From Natrinema pallidum DSM 3751 (GTDB lineage Archaea > Halobacteriota > Halobacteria > Halobacteriales > Natrialbaceae): 40,815 nucleotides of DNA. A program made the translations under genes and the position numbers. Below the pieces are notes generated by a model. It did not search any database, was not told the origin of the DNA, and saw nothing but the letters and a program-made list of their open reading frames with translations. The DNA is taken from the NCBI RefSeq assembly GCF_000337615.1, contig NZ_AOII01000089.1, positions 10,738-51,552 of the forward strand, given 5' to 3'. The first letter of the stretch is position 1. Each line of letters starts with the position of its first letter. Shown in pieces: positions 8,605 through 18,200 of the stretch.

Positions 8605-9756
8605 TCAGAAGGAATACGAGTGCGTCGCGACGACGGTCTCGGTCTCGGTCTCGGTCTCGCTCCCGACGGCGACGACGGTCAGTTCTCCCGACGCCCCCGC
8701 GTCGTACTCGAACGTCGTCGTCTCCCCGACATCGGTCATTTCGGCTTCGTTCCCGTTCTCATCGCTGATTTCGAGCCGCTCAACCCCACTTTTCGAGATA
8801 TAAGCCACGGTCACCGTCCGATCCGACGAGTCGGAGTCGATGGACACTCCCGCCTGCGGTTGTGCCGGCTGACTCTCGTGTTGGGCGAACAAATCCAGGT
8901 ACTCGTACTCCTCGGTCGGAACGGTTCGCGTTGCCACGCCGACGTTGCCGTCGATCTCGACCGTCACGTCGTCGAACCGCTCCGACATCCGCTCCTCGAA
9001 GTCGGCCATCCGATCGGCGTCGGGATAGACGGCGACCGCCGAGTTGGTCGATGTCTCGGCCCCGAACGACCACGAGAAGGCGGCACCGGTCCCGTCCGTA
9101 TCGCCCTCGTATTCGCCCCAGAGGATCGTCCGGTCGCCGACGCGCTCGAGTAACTGCGCGAAGCGGTCGTGCTCGTCGGCGCGGCGACCAGTTCCCTCGA
9201 CGCCCGCCGCGAGGATCGCATCGAGGGCCGCGCCGTCGGCAGGGCTCATGACGACCGTGTCCGCGGAGACCGCGACTGAGACACCGTCGCGCTCGAGGAC
9301 TGCGAACTCGCCCGTCGACGACTTTCGGTCCGTGTCGACCGCGTCGCGATCGAACGAGCCGTCGACGACGACGTTTCCGGCGACCCCCTCGGACCCGAAT
9401 CTGAGCACCGACTCCACCGCCGACTCGCCGTTGGCCACCCGCTTGACGACCTCGCTGCCGTCGGCATCCGGCATCGTTGGCACGTCTTCGATGACGCTCG
9501 GCCGCAACTCGCCCTCATGCTGTCGGACCTCGGCGAGGTCCCGGAAGTGAAAGAGCAGTTCCGTACTGCTCGAGGCCGGAACCCAGCGCTCGAGTGGCGA
9601 CAGTTCGCTCCCGCCACTCTCGGCTGTGTTGGGTGCTTCGTCCGATTCGCCGGTCTGGTCGCGACCGTCGTTCGGGAGTTGATCGAGACAGCCCGCGGCG
9701 AACGCGGTGAGGCTCGCCCCCGTTGCGAGTAGCCCGCGACGAGAAGGGTGTTTCAT
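8605..9756 (-). CDS. Tat-exported lipoprotein, unknown function
   Basis: A 383-residue secreted lipoprotein. The N terminus has the twin-arginine SRRGLLATG followed by a hydrophobic stretch and the lipobox FAAGC, so Cys23 would carry the lipid. A Ser/Glu-rich linker follows, then a large alpha/beta body. The last 75 residues (about 305-380) are beta-rich with VTVAYISKSGVERLEI and TFEYDAGASGELTVVAVG, resembling an Ig-like or archaeal-pilin-type domain. A run of TETETETE comes from a six-base repeat (8635-8660). I do not recognise the family. A catatatag box at 9785-9793 gives a leaderless start. Confidence 0.7.
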   Translation of the reverse strand: MKHPSRRGLLATGASLTAFAAGCLDQLPNDGRDQTGESDEAPNTAESGGSELSPLERWVPASSSTELLFHFRDLAEVRQHEGELRPSVIEDVPTMPDADGSEVVKRVANGESAVESVLRFGSEGVAGNVVVDGSFDRDAVDTDRKSSTGEFAVLERDGVSVAVSADTVVMSPADGAALDAILAAGVEGTGRRADEHDRFAQLLERVGDRTILWGEYEGDTDGTGAAFSWSFGAETSTNSAVAVYPDADRMADFEERMSERFDDVTVEIDGNVGVATRTVPTEEYEYLDLFAQHESQPAQPQAGVSIDSDSSDRTVTVAYISKSGVERLEISDENGNEAEMTDVGETTTFEYDAGASGELTVVAVGSETETETETVVATHSYSF

Positions 9757-9784
9757 ACGGATATGTTGGGATTACAACCAGTGT

Positions 9785-9793
9785 CATATATAG
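9785..9793 (-). promoter_or_regulatory. TATA box for the 8605-9756 lipoprotein gene
   Basis: The minus strand reads ctatatatg, centred about 33 bases before ATG 9756. It lies in the 83-base gap shared with the divergent sugar-kinase gene. Confidence 0.5.
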
Positions 9794-9839
9794 ATTGGTT
9801 GTCGACAGAACTACCGCCGTCGATGGTGGATACGTGACC

Positions 9840-10805
9840 ATGTCTCGCGACGTGCTGGTCGTCGGCGAAACGCTCATCGACTGGGTCCCCGAGCGGCCGG
9901 GCCCGCTCGCAACCGTGGCCGGGTTCGAGCGCCGCCCCGGCGGAGCGCCGGCGAACGTCGCCGTCGCCCTCGAACGACTCGAGAACCCGCCGCTGTTCTG
10001 GACCCGCGTCGGCGACGACCCGTTCGGACGATACCTGGAAGGAACGCTCGCCGACCACGGACTCCCCGACCGGTTCGTCGAACGCGATGCCGCTGCGAAG
10101 ACGGCCCTCGCGTTCGTCACCCACGACGAGAGCGGCGACCGCGAGTTTACGTTCTACCGGGACGGGACCGCCGACACACGCCTCGAGCCCGGCCGGATCG
10201 ACGATGCGACCCTCTCGGACTGCGACTGGGTCCACGCCGGCGGCGTAACGCTTTCGAGCGGGCCGGCGCGCGAGGCGACGCTGGACGTGCTCGAGCGGGC
10301 CGCGGCCGCGGACTGTACGGTCTCGTTCGACCCCAACTTCCGGGCCGAGTTGTGGGCCGACGGCGAGACGTTCGCGCGCGTGGTCGGCGATGCGCTCGCA
10401 CATGTCGATATGTGTTTCGCGACGGTCGCCGAACTCGAGGCGCTCGGGTTCAGCGGCGAGACCCCGACGGCGGTCGCTCGAGCGACGGTCGACGGGAGTG
10501 GGACCCACGCTGTCTTCGTCACACGCGGCGAGGAGGGTGCCCTCGCGGTCGCGGCCGACGACGCACCGTGGCCCGCGGCCGCGGTCGACCATCCCGGCTT
10601 CGCGGTCGAGACCGTCGATACGACGGGTGCCGGTGACGCCTTCGTCGCCGGCGCGATCACTGCCCTCCGAGAGGGCCGGGGGCTCGAGGACACAGTCGCG
10701 TTCGCGAACGCGGTCGCGGCGACGGCCACCACCGCCCCAGGTGCGATGACGGCGCTCCCGACTCGAGACGAAGTCGCTCCACTGCTCGCGGACGAGTCGG
10801 ACTGA
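9840..10805 (+). CDS. PfkB-family sugar kinase
   Basis: A 321-residue ribokinase-fold kinase. The PfkB signatures are present: RRPGGAPANVAVALERL near residues 29-45 (substrate side) and DTTGAGDAFVAGAI near 261-274, where GAGD forms the anion hole and Asp is the catalytic base. VSFDPNFRAELW and TRGEEGALAV are also typical. The substrate may be fructose, 2-keto-3-deoxygluconate or another sugar; sequence reading alone cannot decide. The nearby GapN-like dehydrogenase would suit the haloarchaeal semi-phosphorylative Entner-Doudoroff route. I chose ATG 9840 because MSRDVLVVGETLIDW is the normal start. Upstream in-frame residues resemble no family member. Confidence 0.88.
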   Translation: MSRDVLVVGETLIDWVPERPGPLATVAGFERRPGGAPANVAVALERLENPPLFWTRVGDDPFGRYLEGTLADHGLPDRFVERDAAAKTALAFVTHDESGDREFTFYRDGTADTRLEPGRIDDATLSDCDWVHAGGVTLSSGPAREATLDVLERAAAADCTVSFDPNFRAELWADGETFARVVGDALAHVDMCFATVAELEALGFSGETPTAVARATVDGSGTHAVFVTRGEEGALAVAADDAPWPAAAVDHPGFAVETVDTTGAGDAFVAGAITALREGRGLEDTVAFANAVAATATTAPGAMTALPTRDEVAPLLADESD

Positions 10806-11043
10806 CGGCGGCGAACGCGATCAGCTACGGAACGGTCGCGACGCCGAGCGGGCGCGCCGCTACCGACTCGAGGATCGGGTTGCCGACCTGGAAGCCACGA
10901 ACCGGGACCTCGAGGCGGAGACCGAGCGGCTCCGCCGCGAACTCGCGGCCCGCGAGGGGTCGCCGTGGGGACGCCGGTTGCGCGGCGCGATCGCACGGGT
11001 TCGGACGCTGAACATCGGCGTCGTCGAGGAACGAAACGAGTAG
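10750..11043 (+). pseudogene. Coiled-coil open frame without a start codon (gene remnant)
   Basis: Frame +1 is open from just after a TGA (10747-10749) to TAG 11041. From 10813 it encodes a strongly patterned coiled coil, with RLEDRVADLEATNRDLEAE followed by TERLRRELAAREG, a basic linker and the end LNIGVVEERNE. Heptads and haloarchaeal codon use argue for real coding sequence. There is no ATG, GTG or TTG before the middle of the coil, and the 5' part overlaps the kinase gene in another frame. It is therefore a 5'-deleted remnant, or a gene broken by a frameshift. The family is not recognised. Confidence 0.5.
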
Positions 11044-11163
11044 CGCGCCCGACTGTCCGATGAGGGAGCCGCGGGACGATCGAACGGATCGGTGAGCGAG
11101 ACGGCCACCGTGTCTTCGAGGGCGAACCGACGCGGATGACACCGGCTCCGTCACACGGCGGCG

Positions 11164-11589
11164 CTATCCCTGTGCGAGCGGATCGAAACTATCGACCGGA
11201 ATGACGGAGTAATCGACGGTCAACGCGTCCTTGGTCGCCCTGATCTTTCCGACGAACGCCGAGATGTCCTCGAGTTCGCCTTCGAGGACGAACAGTTCCA
11301 TGCAGTAGTGATCGCCGACGTGGCTGTGGAAGTTCGAAGCGACGAGGTGTTCGTGTTCGTGACGCAGGTGCATCATCCGCTCCTCGACGCTGGTGGTCTC
11401 GTAGTCGAACAACACGGTGACGATCCCCATCAGGTCCCGCTCCTCGAGTCGCGTGTCCTCGAACTCCCCGAGCAGGTTCCGCGAGGCTTCCCTGACGACT
11501 TCGCTCCGACCGGTATAGCCGTGTTCCTCGGCGAACTGATCGAGCCGCGCGAGGAGTTCGTCCGGCATCGAGACGCTGACGACTGCCAT
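11164..11589 (-). CDS. nikR: Nickel-responsive regulator NikR
   Basis: A 141-residue protein. The N-terminal ribbon-helix-helix (1-45: [19 protein letters not shown], then [12 protein letters not shown]) binds DNA. The C-terminal ACT-like domain carries the nickel ligands: H77 (in HLRHEHEHL), H88 and H90 (FHSHVGDH) and C96 ([11 protein letters not shown]), matching H76, H87, H89 and C95 of E. coli NikR. It represses nickel uptake when nickel is high. No nickel transporter lies in the window. I chose ATG 11589 because an AT-rich box (ccttaata on the minus strand, 11613-11620) lies about 27 bases upstream. A longer in-frame start at 11610 would fall within that promoter. Confidence 0.9.
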   Translation of the reverse strand: MAVVSVSMPDELLARLDQFAEEHGYTGRSEVVREASRNLLGEFEDTRLEERDLMGIVTVLFDYETTSVEERMMHLRHEHEHLVASNFHSHVGDHYCMELFVLEGELEDISAFVGKIRATKDALTVDYSVIPVDSFDPLAQG

Positions 11590-11656
11590 ATAATAAAATC
11601 GCACCAGCATCTATTAAGGATTATCATCGCTGATCGCTCGGGTCGGCCCGCTGACC

Positions 11657-11737
11657 GATAGTCGCAACTGAAACGATTCACACACTGATCGCAACGCCGT
11701 CCTGCGATCAGGTGTGCAGTGACTGTCAGTTGCGATC
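11657..11737. repeat. Palindromic repeat, copy A
   Basis: An imperfect inverted repeat of about 80 bases. The left arm is gtcgcaactgaaacgatt then cacacactgatcgca. On the other strand the right arm reads gatcgcaactgacagtca then ctgcacacctgatcgca. The centre is acgccgtcc. The same arms recur at 25247-25332 and 26474-26546. The right end overlaps the creatininase-family gene, supplying its TGA stop (11726-11728) within aactga. It fills most of the gap between nikR and that gene. It could be a small mobile (MITE- or REP-like) element, a terminator, or both. Confidence 0.7.
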
Positions 11738-12508
11738 AGAGACGTGATCCGCGGGCAGCAGATCCTCGAACGGTTGGGCGGCGAGCCACTCGCAGAGCCG
11801 GACGAGTTGGTCGCTTGCAGCCTCGAAGAGTTGCTCGCCCTTCTGGGCCGAGGCATCCGTCTGATCACCCAGGACGCCGTTGGCGGTGTTGTCGGCCGCG
11901 TCGTAGAACGTCCGCGAGCCGTGTTTGATCGTCCCCGCCGCCTCGACGCTCGGGACCCCGGTCTCCCTGGCCTCCTCGAGCCGGTCGTCGTGGACGAGAT
12001 CCGGTTCGAGATACTGGATCATCGAGGTCTCCTTCGGCCCGCCGTGGGGGCCGTTCTGCTCGAAGAGTTCGTCGACGAGGGTCGGAATCGAGTCGTTCCA
12101 CATCCATTCGATGGCGTACGCGACTTCGTCCTGCCGGAGCCGTGCCCCGACCTCCCGGAGGTGTGGCACGTTCCCGCCGTGAGCGTTCACGTAAATCACC
12201 CGATCGATGCCGTGAGCGGTGAGGTTCCGCGTCAGCGACGCCACGTACTCCCTGAACGCCGGTGGGTCGACCCACATCGTCCCGGGGAACTGGCGGTGGT
12301 GACCGCTGACGCCGATATCGATCGTCGGGGTACGGAGAAAACCCGTTCGGTCGGCCGCCTCGCTCGCGAACGCCTCCGCGATCAGGTGGTCGGTCGCCTC
12401 CGGCAGATGCGGCCCGTGCTGTTCCGTCGATCCGAGCGGCACGAGCGCGAGCGATTCCGATTCGAAGTACGTCTCGAGGGCCGGCCATGCCTCGTCGCCG
12501 AGATACAT
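11726..12508 (-). CDS. Creatininase-family amidohydrolase (possible ArfB)
   Basis: About 260 residues. The creatininase family metal-site motifs are present: LVPLGSTEQHGPHLPEATDHLIAE near the N terminus, with E, H and D ligands, GVSGHHRQFPGT, VIYVNAHGGN, and the late EW/Glu region. In archaea a member of this family (ArfB) deformylates the product of GTP cyclohydrolase III in riboflavin/F420 synthesis. Because arfA is present at 32514, ArfB is a reasonable candidate, but other creatininase-like amidases exist. Several ATGs compete. ATG 12508 is favoured because a TATA-like gctattgat (12533-12541) predicts a start near 12510. 12514 and 12532 are alternatives. Confidence 0.82.
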   Translation of the reverse strand: MYLGDEAWPALETYFESESLALVPLGSTEQHGPHLPEATDHLIAEAFASEAADRTGFLRTPTIDIGVSGHHRQFPGTMWVDPPAFREYVASLTRNLTAHGIDRVIYVNAHGGNVPHLREVGARLRQDEVAYAIEWMWNDSIPTLVDELFEQNGPHGGPKETSMIQYLEPDLVHDDRLEEARETGVPSVEAAGTIKHGSRTFYDAADNTANGVLGDQTDASAQKGEQLFEAASDQLVRLCEWLAAQPFEDLLPADHVSDRN

Positions 12509-13233
12509 GGACATTTCTCGCGTGCGGAGCATCAATAGCGTAGTGCCGACGCGCGCGGCGTACGGTCGAAATACGCGGCCGCGGCGACGAGCGGCGACAC
12601 CGACATCACACGCTCATCCCGGCCGGCGTCGCACCGACGAGACGCTACCCGGTAATACCGTCTTACCGGATCTCGTCGCCATCACACTGATCGGGGGTCC
12701 CGACCGGCGTTCCGTCGACATCCGGACGCACTGAAGCGGCATCCAACGGCGTGTTCGAGGCCAGGCGGAAGATCGACGTGTTCGGACGCGAGCGTACGTT
12801 CCCGCCCCGCTGTGATCCCGTCGAGAGCGATCCGCGGCTCGACGCCCCTGATCGATCTCGAGCGGTCGAGCCCGCCGCGTCCTGCCAGCGTTCGACACGA
12901 CACTGCGGACCCATGAGTGAAACTGGACACGTTCGGCGAGCCGTCGACGGCGGTGCATCGAATTCGATTCCCCGCCGTCACCGACGCGGTTTCGAATTCG
13001 GTCACAATACGGGTTTATCGCTCGCCGGCTCGAGGATCGTCTCGGTCTCGAGGCCGAGTCCGCTCGTCGGTCCGTTCGGAACCCGTCTCGAGCGGTCACG
13101 GTACGGCCGTCGCACAATTCCCCGTAACGGACACTTCAACCGACCCGCGTTAGTCGGTCGAGAACGGTTGGTTTCATGACTAGTCGATACGGACTCAATT
13201 ACAAAGCACGGACGATGCCAATCGGCGTCGTGT
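12509..13233. other. Long intergenic stretch with no recognised gene
   Basis: About 700 bases. The open frames here are rich in Arg, Ser and Pro and look like shadows or decayed coding DNA; none has a recognisable motif. It holds a perfect 7-base inverted repeat at 12649-12669 and ends in an AT-rich promoter element (aattacaaag, 13199-13208) about 30 bases before the 13234 gene. Nothing else stands out. Confidence 0.4.
12649..12669. repeat. Perfect inverted repeat (hairpin)
   Basis: CCGGTAA, a 7-base loop, then TTACCGG. It stands alone in the long gap upstream of the creatininase-family gene. It could be an operator or a transcript-end hairpin. There is no T-run beside it. Confidence 0.4.
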
Positions 13234-14049
13234 ATGGTACCACCGTATCCTGCCCAGGCACAGGTGCCCGACTGGCTGCAAGATCCCGTCGCGGAACTGG
13301 TTACGTTCCTTCCGCGGTTGATCGGCGCGCTGATCATCCTCGCGATCGGATGGGGCATCGGCCGCGTCGCAGCGGGCGTCGTCCGACGGCTCGCCGACGG
13401 CATCGAACTCGATCGGATGGTCCTCGAGACGCCGCTCGGTCGCATACTCGGCGGGACCGAACGGGCGGTTTCGAACGCCTTCGGGACGCTGGCGAAGTGG
13501 TTCGTCTACGCGATCGCGATCCTCGCGGCCGCGAACGCGCTCGCGATCGCGACGCTGTCACAGTGGATCTCGACGGCGGTCTCGTACCTGCCGGCGTTCA
13601 TCGCGGGGCTGCTCGTTATTACCTTCGGGTTCGTCGTCGCCGACTTCATCGGCGACACCATCGAGCGGACCCGCGCGGCGACCGAGACCGCGTACACGAG
13701 CTGGTTCGCCAACGGCGCGCGGATGTTCCTCTACTTCACCGCGATCGTCATCGGGCTCGACACGATGGGGATCGACGTCGGCATCCTCTACGTGTTCGCA
13801 CGGGCGATCGCGTGGGGCCTCGGCGCGGCCATCGCCATCGGTGCCGGCGTCGCGTTCGGCTGGGGTGGCAAGGATTACGTCGCCGAAAACATCGACGGTT
13901 GGATGAACCGGACGAGCAACGTCGCGCCCAGCGAAGGGGAATCGACGACCGGCCGCTCCCGGAGCAGCGACCGCCCCGGAACGAATCCGAGCACCGACCG
14001 CGACCCCGGCTCCGAGCCCGGCCCCGGACCGAGCGACGACGACGACTGA
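13234..14049 (+). CDS. Conserved TM-helix membrane protein (MscS-like N-terminal region)
   Basis: A 271-residue protein with about four to five transmembrane helices. LIGALIILAIGWGIGRVAAGVVRRLAD (residues about 29-55) and the later AVSYLPAFIAGLLVITFGFVVADFI and ARAIAWGLGAAIAIGAGVAFGWGGKDYVAENI are the 'conserved TM helix' repeats seen before the beta domain of small mechanosensitive channels. The MscS beta domain itself is missing. The C-terminal 55 residues are Ser/Pro/Asp-rich and probably disordered. A role in mechanosensing or osmotic stress is plausible but unproved. A TATA-like element near 13200 gives a leaderless ATG 13234. Confidence 0.75.
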   Translation: MVPPYPAQAQVPDWLQDPVAELVTFLPRLIGALIILAIGWGIGRVAAGVVRRLADGIELDRMVLETPLGRILGGTERAVSNAFGTLAKWFVYAIAILAAANALAIATLSQWISTAVSYLPAFIAGLLVITFGFVVADFIGDTIERTRAATETAYTSWFANGARMFLYFTAIVIGLDTMGIDVGILYVFARAIAWGLGAAIAIGAGVAFGWGGKDYVAENIDGWMNRTSNVAPSEGESTTGRSRSSDRPGTNPSTDRDPGSEPGPGPSDDDD

Positions 14050-14115
14050 ATCCGGACCCTGATCGCAGTCACGGCCGCCCGCACCGCCGCGACGTCGCTG
14101 TCGGTCTCGCGCCGG

Positions 14116-14637
14116 TCAGTCGGCTGCGGCTCGCTCCGCGTCCGGCCCATCAGCATCACCGCGCGGGAAGAGCGGTTTGACGGGCACGATCACGTGGGCT
14201 TGCACGAGTCGCCCGTCGTTTCGTCGCCACTTTTGCAGATGGGCGACCGCGTGCGAGCCGTCGTACCCCTCTTCGATCCGCTCACAGATCTCGCCGAACT
14301 CGGCGTCATCGAACAAGGCAGCCGAGACCGGGTCCGTCTCGACCGCGACGCTCCCCCGTCTGGCGTAGACATCGAGACGGCCGTCGAACGCGTACTCGAG
14401 GGCTTCGATCCAGCCGTGGATCTCACCGACCGTCGGCCGGTCGGGTGCCGTCGGAAAGGTGATCGACGCCTGATACTGGTCGGGACGGTCCCGGACGTGT
14501 CGCTGCCAGAGCCGTCCCAGTCGCCGCGCAGCCCCGCCGCCAGGCACTGCCGATGCGATGCGGGTCGCTCGATCGGCCGCGGCCGAGACTCGTCGTCGGA
14601 GGGCCGTCACGGGGACGGTTCGATCGCGTTCCCTCAT
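14116..14637 (-). CDS. Uncharacterised haloarchaeal protein (173 aa)
   Basis: I do not recognise the family. The N terminus is basic and Arg/Ala-rich. The body (about 55-160) is a regular alpha/beta domain with YQASITFPTAPDRPTVGEIHGWIEALEYAF and HAVAHLQKWRRNDGRLVQAHVIVPVKPLFP. There are no Cys residues and no membrane segments. Codon use matches the neighbours. An AT-rich element near 14662-14672 could be its TATA box. It is convergent with the 13234 gene and divergent from the 14777 gene. Confidence 0.6.
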   Translation of the reverse strand: MRERDRTVPVTALRRRVSAAADRATRIASAVPGGGAARRLGRLWQRHVRDRPDQYQASITFPTAPDRPTVGEIHGWIEALEYAFDGRLDVYARRGSVAVETDPVSAALFDDAEFGEICERIEEGYDGSHAVAHLQKWRRNDGRLVQAHVIVPVKPLFPRGDADGPDAERAAAD

Positions 14638-14776
14638 TCGTTCTCACGTTCGAGTTGCGGGCATCGGTAATACGTCCTTTGTTGTGACGCGACGCCGGCC
14701 GCCGCTCGAGACGCGCGACGCCGGCCGTCGACGATTCGCGAGCGTTTTGTACAATGGGTTGCTACCCGACGGCAGC

Positions 14777-15229
14777 ATGCCTCGTACAGGGTCCAGTCCC
14801 TCGCGTTCGCTCCTTGCCGGTTCCGTCGCGATCGTCGCAACCGGTGTCGCGGTTAATCTCCTCTTTGACTCCCCGCTTCGAACACTGCCGGCGTTCGTGT
14901 TGGTCGCCCTCGGCGTCGCCGGCGTCACGAGCACCGCCAGAGAGCACGGGACGGCACGGCTTCGACGCACCGCGAAGCGATGGTGGCTGCTCGCGTTCGC
15001 GACCTTCCTTCCCTACGCGCTCGCGACGGCCCCCGACGGCGAATCAGCGGCCGCCGTCGGCGACGCGTTCGCCGGTCCGGCCGTCTCCCTCGCGCTCGAA
15101 TCGCTCGCCGGCGCGACCGCCCTCTGTGCGGTGTCGATGACGGTCCTCTACGGGTTCGCCTGGTACGGCATCCATCCGGGCCGCCCGACGCCCGAGGAGC
15201 GCATCCTCGCCGACGGCGGCGACGAGTAG
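14777..15229 (+). CDS. Small four-helix membrane protein upstream of the sensor kinase
   Basis: 150 residues with about four hydrophobic segments (approximately 12-29, 32-48, 70-84 and 100-130) and a hydrophilic tail, GRPTPEERILADGGDE. I do not recognise a named family. It resembles the gene at 18869 in length, helix pattern and tail (STPAEELDEQVFDGE there), and the two flank the large kinase on the same strand. I chose ATG 14777 because the upstream in-frame residues are Arg-rich non-membrane sequence and a TATA-like gttttgtac (14744-14752) lies about 28 bases upstream. It ends 59 bases before the kinase start. Confidence 0.7.
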   Translation: MPRTGSSPSRSLLAGSVAIVATGVAVNLLFDSPLRTLPAFVLVALGVAGVTSTAREHGTARLRRTAKRWWLLAFATFLPYALATAPDGESAAAVGDAFAGPAVSLALESLAGATALCAVSMTVLYGFAWYGIHPGRPTPEERILADGGDE

Positions 15230-15288
15230 CCAGACTCGAGTACAAAATCGGCGTTGGACTTATCCGTTCGAGCGGCCTCCTACGCCCA

Positions 15289-18200
15289 ATGACCGAACGG
15301 GCGGGACCGGCGGTGTCGGCCCCCTGGGACGACAGTGACAAGTCGGCGGCGCAGCAGTGGTACCGGACGGTCGTCGAGACGGTTGCGGGTGGGGTGTTCC
15401 AACTCGACGCGGACGGCCGCATCGTCGGCGTCGACGATACGCTCCTCGAGTTGACGGGCTACACCCGCGACGCGCTCTCCGGCGAGCACGTCACGACCCT
15501 CCTCGGTGACTCCGGCAGTGGAGCGCTCGAGGCAGGGTCCGCGACCGGCGTGACCGAACGCGAGGGAACGATCCGGACGGCCGACGGCACCGCGATTCCG
15601 TGCGAGCTACGGCTCGGCTCGGTCCCCGGCAGCGACGGCCGTCAGGGCTCGATCGGCGTCGTCACCGAACGTGGCCACGGACCTCGAGCGGCGTCGGACG
15701 CCGAATCGACCCGGCCCCAGCCGTTCGAATCGGTCACGACAGTGCTCGAGGAGGCCGACGTAGGCGTCTTCGTGCTCGACGAGGCGTTCGACGTCGCGTG
15801 GATCAACCAGGCTACCGAGCGGTACTTCGGACTCGACGCGGCGGACGTGGTCGGCCGTGACAAGGCGACCGTGATCGACGACACGATCCGCGACCGGGTC
15901 GGCGATCCCGACGCGTTCGCCGATGTCCTCGAGTCGACCTACGACGGCAACGGCGACGCCGAGCGCTTCGAGTGTCGAATCACACCCGGCGACGGCCGCG
16001 AGGAGCGCTGGCTCGAGCACCGGAGCAAACCGATTACAGCCGGCCCGTACGCGGGCGGCCGGGTCGAACTCTACTACGACGTGACCGAACAGCACCGGCG
16101 GGCCGCCCAGCTCAGACAGCTCCACGAGGCCGTCCGCGAGTGGCTGGGCACCGGAACGCGCGAGGCCGTCGCCGAACAGGCCTGCCAGTACCTCTCCGAG
16201 GTCCTGGACCTCGATCTCAACGGCGTTTTCCTCTCCGATGCCGCGGGGACGGGCCTCGAGCCAGTTGCCTGGTCCGAGCCCGAAGCGGCCCCGTTCGACG
16301 AACACCCGGCGTTCGCGGCGGGAGCGGAGATCGCCCGGCGCGTCTTCGACTCCGGCGAGCCGGTGATCGACGACGTGCCCGTCGACTCGGACGACCCCGC
16401 GGTGCCGATCCGAAGCGCGATCGGGCTGCCGATCGGGGACCACGGCGTCGTCGTCATCGGGTCCGAAACCGCCGATGCGTTCGACGAGGGCGACCGCTCG
16501 CTCGTGAAAGTCGCCGCGTCGAGTCTCGAGGCGACCGTCGACCGGATCAGCCACGAGCAGTCCCTCGAGCGCGAGCGCTCTCAGACCGAAACGCTCCTCC
16601 GGACTACGCCGGTCGCCATCTCGGTCGAGGACGCCGACGGCCAGACCGTGCTGGCGAACCGACACGCACAGGCGGCGCTCGGACTCGCCGACCGCAGGCC
16701 GCTCGGCGAGACGGAACTGCTCGCCGAAGGGGCCGTCGTCGACGCCGACGGCGACCCGGTCGGCCCCGATCGTGGCCCGTCGGCGCGCGTCAGGGAGACC
16801 GGCGAGCCGGTCTTCGACGAGGAACTCATGATCGAGGGACCGACGGGCGATCCGTCGTGGTTCTCCGTCACCGCCGTCCCCGTGTTCGGGACCGACGGCG
16901 ACCTCGAGCGAGTTGTTTCGGCTGGCGAGGACATTACCGCGCTCAAAAAGCACGAGCGCCGCCTCGAGCGTCGCAAGCACGAACTCGAGACGGAATTGAG
17001 CGAAATCCTCGGACGCGTCTCGGACGCGTTCTACGCGCTCGACGACGACTGGCGGTTCACGCACGTCAACGACCGCGCCGGGGAACTGCTGGGATACGAC
17101 CCGGCGGCCCTCGTCGGCGAGAACATCTGGGAGACGTTCCCCAGCGGAGCCCGATCCGACCTCCGCGAACGCTATCGGACGGCCATGGAGACACAGCAAC
17201 CCGTTGCGTGGGAGCGGTACTCCAACTCGCTCGACATCTGGATGGAGATCAGGGCCTACCCCTCCGAAACGGGACTGTCGGTGTACTTCCAGGACATCAC
17301 CGACCGGAAACGCCGCGAGCGTCACCTCGAGCAGTACGAGCGGATCATCGAGACCATCGAAGACGGAATCTACGTCCTCGACGAAGACGACCGGTTCACG
17401 ATGGTCAACGAGGCGTACGTTTCGCTCACCGGGTACGATCGCGACGAGTTGCTCGGCAGCCACGCCTCGCTCGTCGCCGACGAACAGGTGATGTCCCTCG
17501 CCCGGCAAATCGCCGCCGAGAGCGATGATTCGACCATCGAGGCGTCGGTCGAGACGAAATCCGGCATCCAGGTCCCGGTGGAGGCGACGGTGACATCGAT
17601 CGCGACCGCGGACACCGGCCCCGAGCGGATCGGCGTCGTTCGGGACATCACGGAACGACAGGAACGACAGCAGCGGCTCGAGGCGAGCGAGCAGCGCTAC
17701 CGAACCCTCGCCGAGAACTTCCCGAACGGCATCGTCGCCCTCTTCGACGACGAACTGCGGTACACCGCCATCGGCGGTCAACTCCTCGGCGAAGTCGGGA
17801 TCGATCGCGAGGCCGCGATCGGCAAGACGATCCACGAGCGCTATTCCGACGAGCTACTCGCCGAGGTCGAACCCCATTTCCGGGCCGCCCTCGACGGCGA
17901 CGAGCGCACCTTCGAGGTGACCTATCAGAGCCGGGACCTCCGTGCCACTACCCTTCCCGTCCGAACGGGTGACGAGGTAACCGCCGGAATGCTGGTCATC
18001 CAGGACATCACCGAACGAACGGCGTACCGGCGCAAACTCGAGGAGTCGAACGAGCGCCTGGAACAGTTCGCCTACGCCGCCTCGCACGACTTACAGGAAC
18101 CCCTGCGGATGGTCACCAGCTACCTCCAGTTGATCGAGGGCCGCTATGCCGACGATCTCGACGCGGACGGCCGGGAGTTCATCGACTACGCCGTCGACGG

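Noticed and set aside
8620..8660. Tandem six-base repeat (ggtctc)
   Set aside because: It lies within the lipoprotein gene and simply encodes alternating Thr-Glu. No separate function is indicated.
12751..13179. 142-codon frame in the long intergenic stretch
   Set aside because: It is Arg/Ser/Pro-rich, has no promoter, and matches shadow-frame composition.
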